Shown: positions 16,405 to 27,091 of the stretch, piece after piece | Layout of the letters: each line of letters opens with the position of its first letter | How positions within the stretch are numbered: the stretch's first letter is position 1 | Origin: Mesorhizobium sp. AR10 | GTDB taxonomy: Bacteria > Pseudomonadota > Alphaproteobacteria > Rhizobiales > Rhizobiaceae | Assembly: GCF_024746795.1 (NCBI RefSeq) | Contig: NZ_CP080524.1 | Coordinates: forward strand, 1,612,001 to 1,676,000 | Length of the DNA stretch: 64,000 nucleotides | Reading direction: 5' to 3' | Notes under the pieces: model-generated | The model's input: only the letters and a program-made list of their open reading frames with translations | The model's database searches: none | What the model was told of the DNA's origin: nothing | Made by a program: the position numbers and the translations under genes

Positions 16405-17601
16405 TTACTTCTTCAGCACGTCGACGCCGGGCAGCGGCTTGCCTTCCATCCACTCAAGGAAGGCGCCGCCGGCGGTCGAGACATAGGTGAAGTCGTCGGC
16501 GACGCCGGCATGGTTGAGCGCCGCCACCGTATCGCCGCCGCCGGCGACCGAGACCAGCTTGCCGGCCTTGGTGCGCGCCGCAGCGTGCTTGGCAGCGGCC
16601 ACCGTCGCATGATCGAACGGCTCGATCTCGAACGCGCCGAGTGGCCCGTTCCAGACCAGCGTCGCGGCGCGGTCGATCCATTCGGCAATGGTTTTCACCG
16701 TCTTCGCGCCCACATCGAGGATCATGCCGTCGGCAGGCACGTCTGATATGGCGAGGGTCTGGCTGGCGGCGCCGGCCTTGAACTCCTTGGCGACGACGCC
16801 GTCGACCGGCAGGATGATGGCGCAGCCGGCCTCGGCCGCCTCGATCATGATCTGCTTGGCGGTCGGGGCCAGATCATGCTCGCACAGCGATTTGCCGACA
16901 TCGGTGCCGCGCGCGGCGAGGAAAGTGTTGGCCATGCCGCCGCCGATGACCAGCGCGTCGACCTTCTTCACCAGGTTCATCAGCAGGTCGATCTTGCTCG
17001 AAACCTTGGCGCCACCGACAATGGCGACGACGGGACGGACGGGATTGCCGAGACCCTTTTCCAGTGCGTCGAGTTCGGCTTGCATGGTGCGGCCGGCGAA
17101 GGCCGGCAGCAGATGCGCCAGCCCTTCCGTCGACGAATGTGCGCGGTGCGCGGCCGAGAAGGCGTCGTTGACGAAGATGTCGCCATTGGCGGCGAGCTTT
17201 TCGGTGAAGGACGGGTCGTTCTTCTCCTCGGCCTTGTAGAAGCGGGTGTTTTCAAGCAGCAGCACGTCGCCCTTGTTCATGGCGGCAACCGCACTCGCGG
17301 CTATGTCGCCGATGCAGTCGGGTGCAAAGCCGACGGGGCGGCCGAGCACCTCAGCCGTCGCCTTGGCGATCGGTTCAAGCGAGAATTCGGGTGAGGGACC
17401 ATCCTTGGGTCGGCCGAAATGAGCGAGCAGGATGACCTTGGCGCCCTTGCCGGAAAGCTCGGCGATGGTCGGTGCGATGCGCTCGATGCGGGTGGCGTCG
17501 GTGACTTTGCCCTCAGCGACGGGAACGTTGAGGTCGACGCGCACCAGCACTCGCTTGCCGCTGATGTTGCCGATGTCGTCCAGTGTCTTGAAGCCGGCCA
17601 T
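16405..17601 (-). CDS. pgk: Phosphoglycerate kinase
   Basis: 398 residues, standard length. N-terminal substrate-binding features are VRVDLNVP and LAHFGRPK, then the phosphate-binding GGAKVSSKI and the nucleotide motifs WNGPLGAFE and [11 protein letters not shown]. It interconverts 1,3-bisphosphoglycerate and 3-phosphoglycerate with ATP formation. The start codon at 17601 (MAGFKTLDD) fits the family; further upstream frame is non-coding with a different composition. Between fbaB and the antiporter. Confidence 0.95.
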   Translation of the reverse strand: MAGFKTLDDIGNISGKRVLVRVDLNVPVAEGKVTDATRIERIAPTIAELSGKGAKVILLAHFGRPKDGPSPEFSLEPIAKATAEVLGRPVGFAPDCIGDIAASAVAAMNKGDVLLLENTRFYKAEEKNDPSFTEKLAANGDIFVNDAFSAAHRAHSSTEGLAHLLPAFAGRTMQAELDALEKGLGNPVRPVVAIVGGAKVSSKIDLLMNLVKKVDALVIGGGMANTFLAARGTDVGKSLCEHDLAPTAKQIMIEAAEAGCAIILPVDGVVAKEFKAGAASQTLAISDVPADGMILDVGAKTVKTIAEWIDRAATLVWNGPLGAFEIEPFDHATVAAAKHAAARTKAGKLVSVAGGGDTVAALNHAGVADDFTYVSTAGGAFLEWMEGKPLPGVDVLKK

Positions 17602-17713
17602 GCTGGTCCCTTTCGCGAAAAATCGCCGGGACCTTACCCCGCGCCAACGACGATGCAAGACCTGCGACAGGGCTTCACGGAAAATATGACCCGGCGGCTG
17701 GTGCCGGGAGCGG

Positions 17714-19603
17714 TCAGCTCTCGCTTTGTGACTTTTCCACCACTGGCTGCGGAGCAGGTTCCACCTCTGCCTGCGTCTCGGCAATCTGCGTCTCGGTCGG
17801 ATTGCGCCAGTTGCGAACAAAGGCACTGACGCGGTCGCCGATTTCGCCGGCGCTCAGGAAAACCGGCACCCGCGCCACCGGTGCGGTCGGCTCGAAGGAA
17901 AGGCCGAGGCCAGTGATCTTGCCCTTGTCGTCGACGTCGCGGACGATCAGTTCGATCGGACCAAGCAGCACGCGGTCGGCATATTCGGCGTGGCCGCCAA
18001 GCCGCGCCGTCACCAGGGCGCCGACGGTGAGCTTGCGTTCCGCCTCGGTCAGGCCAGGCGCATAGGCGGTTTCCAGCTCGGCGGCCGAGCGCGCCGGATC
18101 GACGGCAAAGGCGCCGAAGAAATCCGCATCCTCGGGATCGACCACGGCGCGGCTGGCAAACAGCTTGTCAAGCAGGCGCGGATAACGGTCCGGCACGAAG
18201 ATATAGACCTGATCGCCGGCGGCGAGCCGGCCCATGTCCTGGAAGCGCATCGAGCGTCCGTCGCGCAACACCAGCGACGGCCGCGCCCAGCGCGGGATGC
18301 GTTCGCCGCGCGCCACCGGACTGCCAGGTGCTACACGGTAGGCGAGAAGCTCGTGATGGGCGGAGCCCGGCAGTTCGAGCTCGACCTTGTCCAGTGGTCC
18401 CAGCCGCGCCGGCACGATCAGGCCGAGACGGCGCGCCAGGGGTCCGACGGTCCAACCCTGGATGACCAGCGACACCAGCACGACAATGAAGGCGATGTTG
18501 AAGATGAGGCGGCCGTTCTCCAGGCCACCGAGCAGCGGGGTGATGGCGAGCAGGATGGAGACGGCGCCGCGCAGGCCGACCCAGGAGACGAAGGCGACCT
18601 CGGGGCGCGGCAGGCGAAACGGGATCAGGCAGAGCCAGACGGCGACCGGCCGGGCGATGAATATCAGGAACAGGCCGAGCAGCACCGCCGGCACCATGAT
18701 CGCTGGAAATTGCGATGGCGTCGCGAACAGGCCGAGGATCAGGAACATGATGATCTGCGCCAGCCACGACATGCCGTCCTGGAAGCGCTTGAGAATGGTG
18801 ACGGCGCGGATGTCGGAATTGCCGGCAACCAGGCCGGCGAGATAGACCGCCAGAAAGCCGGAGCCACCGATGGCGCCAGCGGCGGCGAACACCATCAGCG
18901 ACAGTGTCAGCACGAAGATCGGCAACAGGCCGTGATCGAGATTGAGGCGATCGACGAGGCGCACGATGGCGAGGCCGCCCAGAATGCCGACGATGGCGCC
19001 GATCCCCATGTTGAGAAGGAAGCCGAGGACGAGGTCGGTGACCAGCACCTTGGCCTCGGGATTGGCGTTGACGGCGATGATCTCGACCAGCGTGATGGTA
19101 AGGAAGATGGCAATCGGGTCATTGGTGCCGGATTCGACCTCAAGCGTCGCCCGCACCCGCTCGCGCAGATTGATTTCGCCGGCGCGCAAGAGGAAGAACA
19201 CCGCCGCGGCATCGGTCGAGGCAACGGCGGCGCCGAGCAGGAAGGATTCCAGCCAGGTGAGATCGAGCATGTAGTGGGCGGCGGCGCCGAACAGGCCGGT
19301 GGTCAACATGACGCCGACGGTCGCCAGCGACAGCGCCGGGCCGGCTGCCTGCCGCAAGGCGTTGAGCGGCGTGCCAAAACCGGAATCGAACAGGATCACG
19401 GCGAGCGCCAGTGAGCCGGCAAAATAGGCCACCCGGGCATTGTCGAACTCGATGCCGAGGCCGTCGGTTCCGGTGGCCAGACCGATGCACAGAAACAGCA
19501 GCAGGAGAGGGGCGCCGAAGCGGAAAGCGATCAGGCTCGAAAACGCCGCGGCAACGACAAGCGCGGTGCCAACCAGCGTGACGAGATAGATCGCATGCTC
19601 CAT
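17714..19603 (-). CDS. Potassium/proton antiporter (CPA1, NhaP2/CvrA-like)
   Basis: 629 residues. The first 400 form about 12 membrane helices with [13 protein letters not shown] and [13 protein letters not shown], the acidic ion-binding signature of CPA1 exchangers. They are followed by a TrkA_C-like part ([28 protein letters not shown]) and a CorC/HlyC-type domain near the C-terminus, the layout of K+/H+ antiporters CvrA/NhaP2. It would extrude K+ for volume and pH control. It interrupts the fbaB-pgk and gap-tkt pairs. Confidence 0.88.
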   Translation of the reverse strand: MEHAIYLVTLVGTALVVAAAFSSLIAFRFGAPLLLLFLCIGLATGTDGLGIEFDNARVAYFAGSLALAVILFDSGFGTPLNALRQAAGPALSLATVGVMLTTGLFGAAAHYMLDLTWLESFLLGAAVASTDAAAVFFLLRAGEINLRERVRATLEVESGTNDPIAIFLTITLVEIIAVNANPEAKVLVTDLVLGFLLNMGIGAIVGILGGLAIVRLVDRLNLDHGLLPIFVLTLSLMVFAAAGAIGGSGFLAVYLAGLVAGNSDIRAVTILKRFQDGMSWLAQIIMFLILGLFATPSQFPAIMVPAVLLGLFLIFIARPVAVWLCLIPFRLPRPEVAFVSWVGLRGAVSILLAITPLLGGLENGRLIFNIAFIVVLVSLVIQGWTVGPLARRLGLIVPARLGPLDKVELELPGSAHHELLAYRVAPGSPVARGERIPRWARPSLVLRDGRSMRFQDMGRLAAGDQVYIFVPDRYPRLLDKLFASRAVVDPEDADFFGAFAVDPARSAAELETAYAPGLTEAERKLTVGALVTARLGGHAEYADRVLLGPIELIVRDVDDKGKITGLGLSFEPTAPVARVPVFLSAGEIGDRVSAFVRNWRNPTETQIAETQAEVEPAPQPVVEKSQSES

Positions 19604-19753
19604 CCGTGATTTGCCCCTCGAATTCCTCTTTCTCCCGATTTACGGGAGAGTGGGGCGAAGGCATGGCCAGCGCAAGGCGGGAGGGTGGTTTTTTGGTCTA
19701 TGCCGCTGATTTTCTGGCGGTTTGGCGCTCAAGGAGCGCTGTACGATGTGCCG

Positions 19754-19785
19754 ATAAAAAAACGCCCGGACAAAGCCGGGCGTTT
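19754..19785 (-). terminator. Rho-independent terminator of gap
   Basis: On minus, AAACGCCCGG (complement of 19776-19785) and CCGGGCGTTT (complement of 19760-19769) form a 10-bp stem with a 6-nt loop, followed by a T-run (complement of A-run 19756-19762). Confidence 0.88.
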
Positions 19786-19811
19786 CAGGTCGCGCAAAGA
19801 TGGTTTTGCGA

Positions 19812-20822
19812 TCAGGCGATGGTCTTGCCGAAGGCGACTGATGTGTCGCCCATGCGGTTGGAGAAGCCCCATTCATTGTCGTACCAGGACAGAACCGAAA
19901 CGAAGTTGCCGTCCATCACCTTGGTCTGGTCGAGCGCCATGATCGAGGAACGCGGATCGTGGTTGAAGTCGATCGAGACGTTCGGATGATGGGTGACGCC
20001 GAGGATGCCCTTGAGCTTGCCGTTGGAGGCTGCGATCACCGCGTCGTTGATTTCCTGGACGGTGGTCGAACGCTTGGCGATGAACTTGAAATCGACGACC
20101 GAGACGTTCGGGGTCGGCACGCGGATCGAGATGCCGTCGAGCTTGCCCTTGAGGTCGGGCAGCACAAGGCCGATCGCCTTGGCCGCGCCGGTCGAGGTCG
20201 GGATCTGCGACAGGGCAGCGGCACGGGCGCGGTAGAGATCCTTGTGCATGGTGTCCAGCGTCGGCTGGTCGCCGGTATAGGAATGGATCGTCGTCATCAT
20301 GCCCTTCTCGATACCGACGGTCTCGTGCAGGACCGCTGCCAGCGGCGCCAGGCAGTTGGTGGTGCAAGAGGCGTTCGAGATGACGATGTGGTCCTTGGTC
20401 AGCTGGTCGTGGTTGATGCCATAGACGACGGTGAGGTCGGCGCCTTCGGCCGGGGCCGAGACGATGACGCGCTTGGCGCCGGCGGTCAGGTGCGCGGCGG
20501 CCTTGTCGCGGGCGGTGAAGATGCCGGTGCATTCGAGCGCGATGTCGATGCCGAGTTCCTTCCACGGCAGTTGCGTCGGATCCTTGATCGCGGTGACCTT
20601 GAATGTTTCCTTGCCTACGGTGATCTGGTCGCCGGAAACCGACACTTCATGCGGGAAGCGGCCATGCACGCTGTCATAGCGCAGCAGATGCGCATTGGTC
20701 TCGACCGGGCCGAGGTCGTTGACGGCGATGACATCGATGTCCTTGCGGCCGGATTCGTGGATGGCGCGCAGGATGTTGCGGCCGATGCGGCCGAATCCGT
20801 TGATGGCAACTCTGACAGTCAT
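19812..20822 (-). CDS. gap: Glyceraldehyde-3-phosphate dehydrogenase, type I
   Basis: 336 residues. The N-terminal Rossmann motif INGFGRIGRN binds NAD(P); the catalytic Cys153 lies in SNASCTTNC, with His180 in TTIHSYTGD. ASP-type cofactor residues such as AVND are present after strand 2, favouring NAD. It oxidises glyceraldehyde 3-phosphate to 1,3-bisphosphoglycerate. It is downstream of tkt in the same direction and has its own terminator. Confidence 0.96.
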   Translation of the reverse strand: MTVRVAINGFGRIGRNILRAIHESGRKDIDVIAVNDLGPVETNAHLLRYDSVHGRFPHEVSVSGDQITVGKETFKVTAIKDPTQLPWKELGIDIALECTGIFTARDKAAAHLTAGAKRVIVSAPAEGADLTVVYGINHDQLTKDHIVISNASCTTNCLAPLAAVLHETVGIEKGMMTTIHSYTGDQPTLDTMHKDLYRARAAALSQIPTSTGAAKAIGLVLPDLKGKLDGISIRVPTPNVSVVDFKFIAKRSTTVQEINDAVIAASNGKLKGILGVTHHPNVSIDFNHDPRSSIMALDQTKVMDGNFVSVLSWYDNEWGFSNRMGDTSVAFGKTIA

Positions 20823-20932
20823 TTTTCTCTCCCTGGGAGCTGGAAGGCAAATTGGTCCGCAGCTTCATAGCGGCGGACGGGCAAAGAATCCAGCCATGGA
20901 AGGCATGGATTTAAATCGATTAGGTTGAGCCA

Positions 20933-20965
20933 GCCCGCGAAATAGCCTGAAGCAGTTTCGCGGGC
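20933..20965 (-). terminator. Hairpin downstream of tkt, possible terminator
   Basis: GCCCGCGAAA (20933-20942) pairs with TTTCGCGGGC (20956-20965), 10 bp with a 13-nt loop. No clear T-run follows on the minus strand, so it could be a terminator of weak type or an mRNA 3' stabiliser. Confidence 0.45.
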
Positions 20966-20978
20966 CAGCCTCAATCCC

Positions 20979-22970
20979 TTACTTGCCGTGCAGGCGGGCT
21001 TCCGCCGCCTTCACCGTCGCTTCGGCGGTGATGCCGAAATGCGGATAGAGCTGTTCGATCGTGCCGGAGGCGCCGAAGCCGGTCATGCCGATGAAGATGC
21101 CGTCGGTGCCGATGAAATGATCCCAACCCTGGCGAATGCCGGCTTCGATGGCGATCTTCAGCGGCGCCGAGCCGATCGTCTTCTTGCGATAGTCGGCGCT
21201 CTGCTTGTCGAACAGTTCGAAACAGGGAACCGAGACGACGCGGGTCGGATGGCCGTGTTTCTCCAATGCCTCGCGCGCGGCCAGCGCAATCTCGACCTCG
21301 GAGCCCGAAGCAAAGATCGTCACCGCTGCATCGCCGCTGGCGGCGGCCAGCTCATAGGCGCCGTAGCCGCTGAGGTTCTTGGTCACGAATTCGGTGCGCA
21401 CCGTCGGCAGGTTCTGCCGGGTCAGCGCCAGCGTCGACGGCGTCTTTTCCGATTCGATGGCCAGCTGCCAGCATTCGGCGGCCTCGACCGCGTCGGCCGG
21501 GCGGAAGACATTGTGGTTGGGAATGGCGCGCAGTGCGGCCAGATGCTCGACCGGCTGGTGGGTCGGGCCGTCTTCACCCAGACCGATGGAATCATGGGTC
21601 ATGACGAAGATCGAACGGATGCCCATCAGCGAGGCAAGCCGCATCGCCGGACGGGCATAGTCGGAGAAGCACATGAAGGTGCCGCCATAGGCGACGAGGC
21701 CGCCATGCAGCGTCAAGCCGTTGAGCGCAGCCGCCATGCCGTGTTCGCGGATGCCGTAGTGGACATAGCGCTGGCCGTAGTCGTCCGATGTGATGTTCTT
21801 GGTCTGGCTGGTCTTGGTGTTGTTGGAGCCGGTCAGGTCGGCCGAGCCGCCAATGGTTTCCGGGATGGCGCCGTTGATGATTTCGAGCGCCATTTCCGAC
21901 GATTTGCGGGTGGCGACCTTCGGCTTGTCGGCGCTCAGCTTCTTCTTGTAGTCGGCGATGACGGCGTCGAAATTCGCCGGCAGCGTGCCACCGATGCGGC
22001 GTTCGAACTCAGCCTTCAGCTTGGCATCGGCCTTGGCGAGGCGGCCCTCCCAGTCGGTGCGTGCCTTGACGCCGGTCTTGCCGGCGCCACGCCACGCGTC
22101 GAGGATGTCGGCGGGAACTTCGAAGGGAGGCGAATCCCAGCCGAAGAATTTCCTGGCACCGGCGATCTCGTCGGCGCCGAGCGGGGAGCCGTGCGCCTTG
22201 TTGGTGCCGGCCTTGGTCGGCGCGCCGAAGCCGATGGTCGTCTTGCAGGCAATCATCGTCGGCTTGTCGGAGTGGCGGGCCGCCTCGATGGCATAGGCAA
22301 TCGCTTCGGGGTCCTGGCCGTCGATGTGGCTGGCGTTCCAGCCCGACGCCTGGAAGCGTGCGACCTGGTCGGTGTTGTCGGCCAGCGAGACCGGGCCGTC
22401 GATCGAGATGTTGTTGTTGTCCCAGAAGACGATCAGCTTGTTGAGCTTGAGATGGCCGGCAAGCGTGATGGCCTCCTGCGAAATGCCTTCCATCAGACAG
22501 CCGTCGCCAGCCAGCACATAGGTGTAGTGGTTGACGAGGTCGTTGCCGAAGGCGGCGTTCATGATGCGCTCGCCGAGCGCGAAGCCGACCGAATTGGCGA
22601 GACCCTGGCCGAGCGGGCCGGTCGTCGTCTCGATGCCGGCGGCATGGCCGTATTCCGGATGGCCCGCTGTCTTCGACCCCAATTGGCGGAAGCTCTTGAT
22701 CTGGTCGAGGGTGATGTCTTCGTAACCGGTCAGATAGAGCAGTGAATAGAGCAGCATCGATCCGTGGCCGGCCGACAGGATGAAGCGGTCGCGGTCGGCC
22801 CAGTGCGGGGCCTTCGCATCGTATTTCAGGAAGCGCGTGAACAGCACCGTGGCGATGTCGGCGCAGCCCATGGGCAGGCCCGGGTGGCCGGACTGGGCCT
22901 TCTCGACGGCATCCATGGAGAGAAAACGGATCGCATTGGCCATCCGGTCATGTTGTTCACGCGAGGTCAT
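20979..22970 (-). CDS. tkt: Transketolase
   Basis: 663 residues. Features in order are [13 protein letters not shown], the thiamine-diphosphate motif [13 protein letters not shown] with NNN, then the pyrimidine-domain [21 protein letters not shown] and the C-terminal domain with [12 protein letters not shown]. The enzyme transfers two-carbon units in the pentose-phosphate pathway. ATG at 22970 follows GGAGGAAGC; the upstream in-frame extension runs through the promoter region and is rejected. Confidence 0.95.
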   Translation of the reverse strand: MTSREQHDRMANAIRFLSMDAVEKAQSGHPGLPMGCADIATVLFTRFLKYDAKAPHWADRDRFILSAGHGSMLLYSLLYLTGYEDITLDQIKSFRQLGSKTAGHPEYGHAAGIETTTGPLGQGLANSVGFALGERIMNAAFGNDLVNHYTYVLAGDGCLMEGISQEAITLAGHLKLNKLIVFWDNNNISIDGPVSLADNTDQVARFQASGWNASHIDGQDPEAIAYAIEAARHSDKPTMIACKTTIGFGAPTKAGTNKAHGSPLGADEIAGARKFFGWDSPPFEVPADILDAWRGAGKTGVKARTDWEGRLAKADAKLKAEFERRIGGTLPANFDAVIADYKKKLSADKPKVATRKSSEMALEIINGAIPETIGGSADLTGSNNTKTSQTKNITSDDYGQRYVHYGIREHGMAAALNGLTLHGGLVAYGGTFMCFSDYARPAMRLASLMGIRSIFVMTHDSIGLGEDGPTHQPVEHLAALRAIPNHNVFRPADAVEAAECWQLAIESEKTPSTLALTRQNLPTVRTEFVTKNLSGYGAYELAAASGDAAVTIFASGSEVEIALAAREALEKHGHPTRVVSVPCFELFDKQSADYRKKTIGSAPLKIAIEAGIRQGWDHFIGTDGIFIGMTGFGASGTIEQLYPHFGITAEATVKAAEARLHGK

Positions 22971-23026
22971 GCTTCCTCCAATGTGGGGGTTTGGGGCCTT
23001 GGGAGAGCCTTTGAAAAGGTGCGCGA

Positions 23027-23054
23027 CACATAGCAGGCGCGGCTTTTTAGTCAA
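23027..23054 (-). promoter_or_regulatory. Predicted sigma-70-type promoter of tkt
   Basis: Read on minus, TTGACT (complement of 23049-23054) and TATGTG (complement of 23027-23032) are 16 bp apart, which would put transcription start about 50 bases before the tkt ATG. Confidence 0.5.
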
Positions 23055-23137
23055 CAAACCGGTGCGTTTTTGCCGGTCTTGTGATGGTGGCGATCCCAGT
23101 ACATTAGCGATAGCGGGGGACAGTCTCGAGAGCTTTG

Positions 23138-23166
23138 TTGACGTCACCTTCACACGGCGCCTAATG
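23138..23166 (+). promoter_or_regulatory. Predicted sigma-70-type promoter of the DUF4164-zapA unit
   Basis: TTGACG (23138-23143), 17-bp spacer, CTAATG (23161-23166). The transcript would start about 60 bases before the ATG at 23231. Confidence 0.4.
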
Positions 23167-23230
23167 TTTCCTGGATAACGCGTTCTGAATGCGAATGATT
23201 CGGTGATGGGCAGGGCACAGGACGAAGGCC

Positions 23231-23503
23231 ATGACCGGGGAAACAACACTCAAGGAAGTCATCGCCAGGCTGGGCAAGGCCATCGATGGGCTGGAAAACG
23301 CCGTTGCGGCCAAGCTCGAGCATGAGCGGGATTATTCCGAATCCGAGGCCGAGGTGCAGCGCATGAACGCCGATCGTTCGCGGCTGGCGCAGGAACTCGA
23401 CAATTCTGAAGCTCGCGCCGAACGGCTGGAAGACGCCAACAAGGAAGTGTCGCGCCGACTGGTGACCGCCATGGAAACCATCCGCGCTGTGTTGGACAGA
23501 TAG
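23231..23503 (+). CDS. DUF4164 domain protein (coiled coil)
   Basis: 90 residues, almost all predicted coiled coil, with [23 protein letters not shown] and repeated Glu/Arg heptads up to [12 protein letters not shown]4164 proteins are encoded directly upstream of zapA in alphaproteobacteria, and the same order holds here (21 bp to zapA). A role in cell division is inferred from that context, not from a motif. Confidence 0.82.
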   Translation: MTGETTLKEVIARLGKAIDGLENAVAAKLEHERDYSESEAEVQRMNADRSRLAQELDNSEARAERLEDANKEVSRRLVTAMETIRAVLDR

Positions 23504-23523
23504 GGGCTGGACAGGTAAGGCCA

Positions 23524-23889
23524 ATGGCACAAGTCACGGTTTCCATCGATGGCAAGCAGTATCGAATGGCCTGCGATGAGGGCCAGGAAGAACACCTGAT
23601 CGACCTTGCCGAGCGCTTCGACCGCTATGTCTCGCATCTGAAGGATTCGTTTGGCGAGATCGGCGACCAGCGGCTGACCGTCATGGCCGGCATCATGGTC
23701 ATGGACGAGCTTTCTGAACTGCAAAAGCGCGTCAAAGGCATGGAAAGCGAAGTGCTGACGCTGCGCAAGACGCGCGACGACGCCCTGACCAAGGCCGACA
23801 AGAACGATTCCGTGCTGACCGGTGCGCTTGGCGCGCTGGCCCAGCGCATGGAAGATCTGGCGACGAGCCTGGCGGTGAAGAAGGCCTGA
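23524..23889 (+). CDS. zapA: Cell division protein ZapA
   Basis: 121 residues. The N-terminal domain reads VTVSIDGKQYRMACDEGQEEHLIDLAERFDRYV, and the rest is a coiled coil through KRVKGMESEVLTLRK. ZapA tetramers bundle FtsZ filaments at midcell. It follows DUF4164 closely and is likely co-transcribed. Confidence 0.9.
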   Translation: MAQVTVSIDGKQYRMACDEGQEEHLIDLAERFDRYVSHLKDSFGEIGDQRLTVMAGIMVMDELSELQKRVKGMESEVLTLRKTRDDALTKADKNDSVLTGALGALAQRMEDLATSLAVKKA

Positions 23890-24107
23890 CGCCGCGCAAG
23901 CGATGCGCAGTCGGTGACCTCGGCAGCATGAAAATGCTCATGGCGCCGCCGACAAGAGTTTCAAATTATCTCGCAGCCTGAATTTTTGCGCTAAGATGCA
24001 GCACGCCGGAGGGTGGGCGTCTTGATGGCGGCATTGCCTGTTGCCCGATGCTCTCCCTGCCGACGGCATCTGTCTACAAAAGCATCTGTTTACAAGGGGA
24101 GTGTGCC

Positions 24108-24767
24108 ATGAGCCTTCGTATCAACGATATCGCGCCGGACTTCACTGCCGAGACCACGCAAGGGCCGATCGGCTTTCACCAATGGATCGGCGACGGCTGG
24201 GCGGTGCTTTTCAGCCATCCGAAGAATTTTACGCCGGTCTGCACGACCGAGCTTGGCACGATGGCCGGGCTAGAAGGCGAGTTCAAGAAGCGCAACGTCA
24301 AGATCATCGGCATTTCCGTCGATCCGGTCGTGAGTCATGAAAAATGGCAGGCTGACATCAAGACGGCGACCGGCCATTCGGTGAACTATCCGCTGATCGG
24401 CGACAAGGACCTCAAGGTCGCCAAGCTCTACGAAATGCTGCCGGCCGGGGCTGGCGAGACGTCGGAAGGCCGCACGCCCGCCGACAATGCCACGGTGCGT
24501 TCGGTCTACGTCATCGGCCCCGACAAGAAGATCAAGCTGGTGCTCACCTATCCGATGACGACCGGCCGCAACTTCGATGAAATCCTGCGCGTCATCGATT
24601 CCATCCAGCTGACGGCCAAGCACCAGGTGGCGACGCCGGCGAACTGGAAGCAGGGGGAGGATGTCATCATCACCGCCGCCGTCTCCAACGAGGATGCGAT
24701 CAAGCGTTTCGGCGCCTACGACACGATCCTGCCCTATCTGAGGAAGACCAAGCAGCCGACTGCCTGA
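24108..24767 (+). CDS. Peroxiredoxin, 1-Cys Prx6-type
   Basis: 219 residues. The catalytic motif is HPKNFTPVCTTE with the peroxidatic Cys at 45, and the C-terminal extension with TPANWKQGEDVIITAAVSNEDA is typical of Prx6/AhpC-like 1-Cys enzymes. No resolving Cys is evident. It reduces peroxides in the cytoplasm. The ATG at 24108 is preceded by AAGGGGAGTGTGCC, a good RBS. Confidence 0.93.
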   Translation: MSLRINDIAPDFTAETTQGPIGFHQWIGDGWAVLFSHPKNFTPVCTTELGTMAGLEGEFKKRNVKIIGISVDPVVSHEKWQADIKTATGHSVNYPLIGDKDLKVAKLYEMLPAGAGETSEGRTPADNATVRSVYVIGPDKKIKLVLTYPMTTGRNFDEILRVIDSIQLTAKHQVATPANWKQGEDVIITAAVSNEDAIKRFGAYDTILPYLRKTKQPTA

Positions 24768-24915
24768 ACGGCCAACAAGTTTGGGAAGGATTTTCGACTC
24801 TCTTGCCTCCGCGAGGCATGGGGTGCTTGACTGCGTCGAACCGAGACAACCATGCTCTTCTTTGGCTCAGGCAGAGAAAATCATTCCTGTCCGAGCGGGA
24901 GGTGAGGGGGCCGGA

Positions 24916-25788
24916 TTGAGCGCAGCATCGGCCAGGCCAGAGGTCACCGGCTTCTACGACAAGCCGACGGGCGCCATCCAGTATGTGGTCGCCGACATGG
25001 CGACGCGGCGATGCGCCATCATCGACCCGATCCTCGACTTCGATGAGAAGTCCGGCGCAACGGGCACGAAGAATGCCGACGCCGTACTCGCTTTCATCAG
25101 CGAGAACGGGCTGGAGGTGGAGTGGATCCTCGACACCCATCCGCATGCCGACCACTTTTCGGCGGCGTATTATCTCAGGGGAAAGACCGGAGCCCCGACG
25201 GCGATCGGCGAGAGGATCGCCGATGTCCAGGACTTGTGGAAGGTCATCTACAACTGGCCGGAATTTCGCGCCGACGGCTCGCAATGGGACAGGCTGTTTG
25301 CGGCCGATGAAGTCTTTTCGGTCGGCAACATTCCGGCAAGGGTGCTTTTTTCGCCGGGCCATACGCTGGCGTCGATCACCTATGTGATCGGCGACGCCGC
25401 CTTCGTCCACGACACGCTGTTCATGCCCGACAGCGGCACGGCAAGAACCGACTTTCCCGGCGGCAGCGCGGCGCGGCTGTGGCACTCGATCCAGGATATT
25501 CTGGCACTGCCGGACGCGACCCGTGTTTTCGTCGGCCACGATTACCAGGCGGGAGGCCGCGAAGCCCGTTGGGAGAGCACGGTTGCGGAGCAGAAGACTG
25601 CAAATATCCATCTCGTGGCAAGCCGGACAGAGGCCGACTTCGTCGCCTTGCGCGAGGCCCGCGACAGGACGCTGCCGATGCCAAGGCTGATCCTGCATGC
25701 GCTGCAGGTCAACATGAATGGCGGCCGCCTGCCGGAACCGGAATCCAATGGCCGCCGCTACCTGAAGATTCCGCTGGATAGCCTTTGA
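24916..25788 (+). CDS. MBL-fold metallo-hydrolase, persulfide dioxygenase (ETHE1/Blh) type
   Basis: 290 residues from a TTG at 24916, supported by GGGAGGTGAGGGGG upstream; another TTG at 24781 would add 45 residues that do not look conserved. Metal motifs are THPHADHFSA, SPGHTLASITYV and HDTLFMPD, then VGHDYQAGG, as in ETHE1-like sulfur dioxygenases that oxidise persulfides with iron. A Blh-type enzyme in Agrobacterium and Xylella belongs to this family. The peroxiredoxin gene is 148 bp upstream on the same strand, so a sulfur/oxidative-stress theme is plausible. Confidence 0.82.
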   Translation: MSAASARPEVTGFYDKPTGAIQYVVADMATRRCAIIDPILDFDEKSGATGTKNADAVLAFISENGLEVEWILDTHPHADHFSAAYYLRGKTGAPTAIGERIADVQDLWKVIYNWPEFRADGSQWDRLFAADEVFSVGNIPARVLFSPGHTLASITYVIGDAAFVHDTLFMPDSGTARTDFPGGSAARLWHSIQDILALPDATRVFVGHDYQAGGREARWESTVAEQKTANIHLVASRTEADFVALREARDRTLPMPRLILHALQVNMNGGRLPEPESNGRRYLKIPLDSL

Positions 25789-25931
25789 CGGGTCGGGTTC
25801 AGGGCGGGAGTCGATGCTGCCTGCCGGGACTCAACGTTCCGGAGTAGGCGTCGTCGGCGAAATCGCCAATCTTCCCCGCAAGGAGGGAGATCGGATGTCG
25901 CCTCGGCTTCTCACCAACCACCGAACCAACA

Positions 25932-25963
25932 AAGAAAAAGCGGCGTCAGTTTCCTGACGCCGC
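25932..25963 (-). terminator. Rho-independent terminator of rpoH
   Basis: GCGGCGTCAG (25940-25949) and CTGACGCCGC (25954-25963) form a 10-bp stem with a 4-nt loop. On minus it is followed by TTTTTC. Confidence 0.85.
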
Positions 25964-25990
25964 CGTTCTATTTCGTTGCCGATGCTTGCG

Positions 25991-26902
25991 TTACGCCGCC
26001 GGCTGGACTTCGATGGTGCGCAGCGCCTGCATCTGGCGCTTGGCCGCGGCCTTGACCGCGTCCTGCACCTTCTCGAAGGCGCGCACCTCGATCTGGCGCA
26101 CGCGCTCGCGGCTGATGTCGAACTCGGACGACAGTTCTTCCAGTGTCAGCGGCTCCTCGGCCAGGCGGCGCGCCTCGAAGATGCGCCGCTCGCGTTCGTT
26201 GAGCACGGCAAGAGCGCCGGACAGCATTTCGCGCCGGTTCTCCAGCTCGTCCTGCTCGATCAGCATCTCTTCCTGGCTTTCGTGGTCGTCGACCAGCCAG
26301 TCCTGCCATTCGCCGGATTCACCTTCGCTGGCGCGGATCGGCGCGTTGAGCGAAGCGTCACCCGACAGGCGGCGGTTCATCGACACGACTTCCGCTTCCG
26401 ACACGTTCAGCCTTGTGGCGATCTCGGTGATCTGATCGGGCTTCAGGTCGCCATCGTCGAGCGCCTGGATCTTGCCCTTCACCTTGCGCAGGTTGAAGAA
26501 CAGGCGCTTCTGGTTGGCGGTGGTGCCCATCTTGACCAGGCTCCACGAGCGCAGGATGTATTCCTGGATCGAGGCCTTGATCCACCACATGGCGTAGGTG
26601 GCGAGGCGGAAGCCACGCTCCGGTTCGAATTTCTTGACGGCCTGCATCAGGCCGACATTGCCTTCCGAGATCACCTCGCCGATCGGCAGGCCGTAGCCGC
26701 GATAGCCCATGGCGATCTTGGCAACCAGCCGAAGGTGGCTGGTGACGAGCTTGTGCGCAGCCGTGGTGTCCTCATGCTCAGCGTAACGCTTGGCGAGCAT
26801 GTACTCTTCCTGCGGCTGAAGCATCGGAAAGCGGCGGATTTCTTCCAGGTAGCGGCTGAGGCCGCCTTCGCCGGAAACAATGCTGGGTAGTGACTGGGCC
26901 AT
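25991..26902 (-). CDS. rpoH: RNA polymerase sigma-32 factor RpoH
   Basis: 303 residues. Region 2 has LVTSHLRLVAKIAMGYRGYGLPIGEVISEGNVGLMQAVKKFEPERGFRLATYAMWWIKASIQEYILRSWSLVK, and the diagnostic RpoH box NQKRLFFNLRKVK follows. Region 4 has the HTH LTLEELSSEFDISRERVRQIEVRAF. It directs heat-shock transcription. ATG at 26902; the longer frame to 26986 lacks a RBS. Many rhizobia have a second rpoH elsewhere, so the symbol is given without a number. Confidence 0.95.
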   Translation of the reverse strand: MAQSLPSIVSGEGGLSRYLEEIRRFPMLQPQEEYMLAKRYAEHEDTTAAHKLVTSHLRLVAKIAMGYRGYGLPIGEVISEGNVGLMQAVKKFEPERGFRLATYAMWWIKASIQEYILRSWSLVKMGTTANQKRLFFNLRKVKGKIQALDDGDLKPDQITEIATRLNVSEAEVVSMNRRLSGDASLNAPIRASEGESGEWQDWLVDDHESQEEMLIEQDELENRREMLSGALAVLNERERRIFEARRLAEEPLTLEELSSEFDISRERVRQIEVRAFEKVQDAVKAAAKRQMQALRTIEVQPAA

Positions 26903-27091
26903 GATAGCGCCCCCTCTCTCTTGGAGTGATGCCCCCGAAACGCGGCGGGCATGTGACGCGGACGCCAAAAGGCTCATCCGCGACAACGAATTTATATAGG
27001 AACAAAACCAGAAAAGACAGGCATTTGTTCAACACGAAACAGTGTGTCACGCCAAAGTGAACAACGCCGGTCAGGTTTTTGATGGTTGGGT

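Noticed and set aside
23890..24107. 6S RNA expected after zapA
   Set aside because: The gap is 218 bp, but no central bubble with long flanking stems could be drawn, so I do not call it.
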